Shown here piece after piece: positions 63,626-64,000 of a DNA stretch of 64,000 bases. Both the position numbers and the translations under genes were made by a program. Within the stretch, counting starts at the first letter, position 1, and each line of letters starts with the position of its first letter. The stretch is taken from the NCBI GenBank assembly GCA_902614975.1, contig CACMND010000001.1:140001-204000 (forward strand), in the 5' to 3' direction. The DNA is from an uncultured Pelagibacteraceae bacterium (GTDB lineage Bacteria; Pseudomonadota; Alphaproteobacteria; Pelagibacterales; Pelagibacteraceae). The notes beneath the pieces were generated by a model that saw nothing but the letters and a program-made list of their open reading frames with translations, made no database searches and was not told the origin of the DNA.

Positions 63626-63865
63626 AGAATGAATATCAGTTTTAAGTTCTTCGCTTAAAATTTTGTAGATTACTTTATTAGACTGAATTCTATTTGTTTT
63701 TTTTAATATTTCAGAATTTATTTCTAATTTAATATGATATTTACCTTTCTGATGTGAATTGTGTTTTAAATGCTTATAAGTGTTGTCAATTATCTTTACA
63801 TTTTTTATAGAGGTGTCTTTCAAAAGTTTATTTTCAATTTTTTTTGAAAGTTGATTAATATCCAT
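63605..63865 (-). CDS. BolA family protein
   Basis: 86-residue small regulator that pairs with monothiol glutaredoxins in iron-sulfur handling. The ATG at 63865 (MDINQLSKKIENKL) fits the family; a longer frame from 63943 adds 26 residues unlike BolA and covers the divergent start. The conserved His-containing turn HNSHQKGKYHIKLEI and the end KTDIHSLQI are present. Confidence 0.88.
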   Translation of the reverse strand: MDINQLSKKIENKLLKDTSIKNVKIIDNTYKHLKHNSHQKGKYHIKLEINSEILKKTNRIQSNKVIYKILSEELKTDIHSLQISFI

Positions 63866-63885
63866 TAAACTTGATATTATATTAT

Positions 63886-64000
63886 ATGAAAAATATTTGT
63901 GAATGGAATAATTGCAATGAAGAGGGTCTTTACAAAGCCCCAAAAGAAAAGGATAACAGCAAAGAATATAGGCTTCTATGTCTAGAGCATGTAAGAGAAT
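63886..64000 (+). CDS. DnaJ-like J-domain protein, N-terminus only
   Basis: The first 38 codons of a gene that runs off the window. CEWNNCNEEGLYKAPKEKD followed by YRLLCLEHVRE matches the Cys-containing N-terminus of the alphaproteobacterial J-domain protein usually found beside bolA and before cobS. The J domain itself lies beyond the window. Confidence 0.75.
   Translation, partial: MKNICEWNNCNEEGLYKAPKEKDNSKEYRLLCLEHVRE

Noticed and set aside
63866-63943. Longer bolA start
   Set aside because: It would cross the divergent DnaJ-like start and adds 26 residues not found in BolA.
1-64000. CRISPR arrays, transposases, prophage or genomic island
   Set aside because: No direct-repeat arrays, integrase or transposase genes, or tRNA-flanked insertions were seen; the content is core genome in conserved order.

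Overview
This window is a chromosomal segment of a SAR11 (Pelagibacterales) marine alphaproteobacterium. The clearest evidence is the 16S rRNA gene on the minus strand at the left end: as I recall them, the published SAR11-specific oligonucleotide sites 152R, 441R, 542R and 732R are all matched exactly (810-831, 534-555, 462-479, 267-289). Other features agree: very AT-rich DNA, almost no intergenic space, dozens of 1-47 nt gene overlaps, a GcrA cell-cycle regulator, short-form HisG with HisZ, ArgJ, a membrane-anchored cytochrome c, and a derived alphaproteobacterial tRNA-His/HisRS pair. No insertion sequences, prophage, CRISPR or recent island are visible; this is streamlined core genome.

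Layout. 1-1238: 5' part of 16S rRNA, its leader and a candidate promoter. 1239-13415: M23 peptidase, then a minus-strand run DUF4167-prmC-prfA-ispG-lysC, ubiG, DUF1178, argJ, secA and accA. 13563-24578: malate synthase glcB; recR-ybaB-dnaX led by the SRP RNA gene ffs; pheA-kdsB; cytochrome c; argF-argD; gcrA; SHOCT and NDUFA9-like genes. 24596-37150: one tight 14-gene plus-strand operon (rnd, kdsD, lptC-like, lptB, aroA, cmk, rpsA, ihfB, pyrF, trpF, trpB, trpA, accD, folC). 37147-40897: thioredoxin and three DNA-processing genes (exonuclease I, a RecB-like nuclease, RmuC). 40939-44986: tRNA-His-hisS-hisZ-sulfotransferase-hisG. 45231-49627: cspA, and an operon of two small proteins, dcd, murA, DUF2948, hisD, infA and tRNA-Phe. 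49722-64000: tRNA-Thr, a TVP38 protein, rpmH-rnpA-yidD-yidC-argB-HAD-dapD-dapE-HDAC-SET, truA-fmt-def with a secreted protein of unknown function, aroK-aroB, bolA and the start of a DnaJ-like gene.

The genes serve amino-acid synthesis (Arg, Lys, His, Trp, Phe), the shikimate pathway, fatty-acid initiation, LPS/KDO and peptidoglycan supply, protein export and insertion, translation start and termination, and DNA repair. I found no obviously new multi-gene defence or mobile system. The most unusual items are: TrpB and TrpA with altered near-invariant motifs; AccA with a C-terminal membrane segment; a CMP kinase lacking the P-loop lysine; a sulfotransferase gene inside the his operon; a candidate histidine-rich leader peptide upstream of tRNA-His-hisS; an adjacent HDAC-like/SET-domain enzyme pair; the apparent lack of a glycine riboswitch upstream of glcB; and small genes of 24, 33, 44 and 46 codons, of which only the 44-codon rpmH is a known family.
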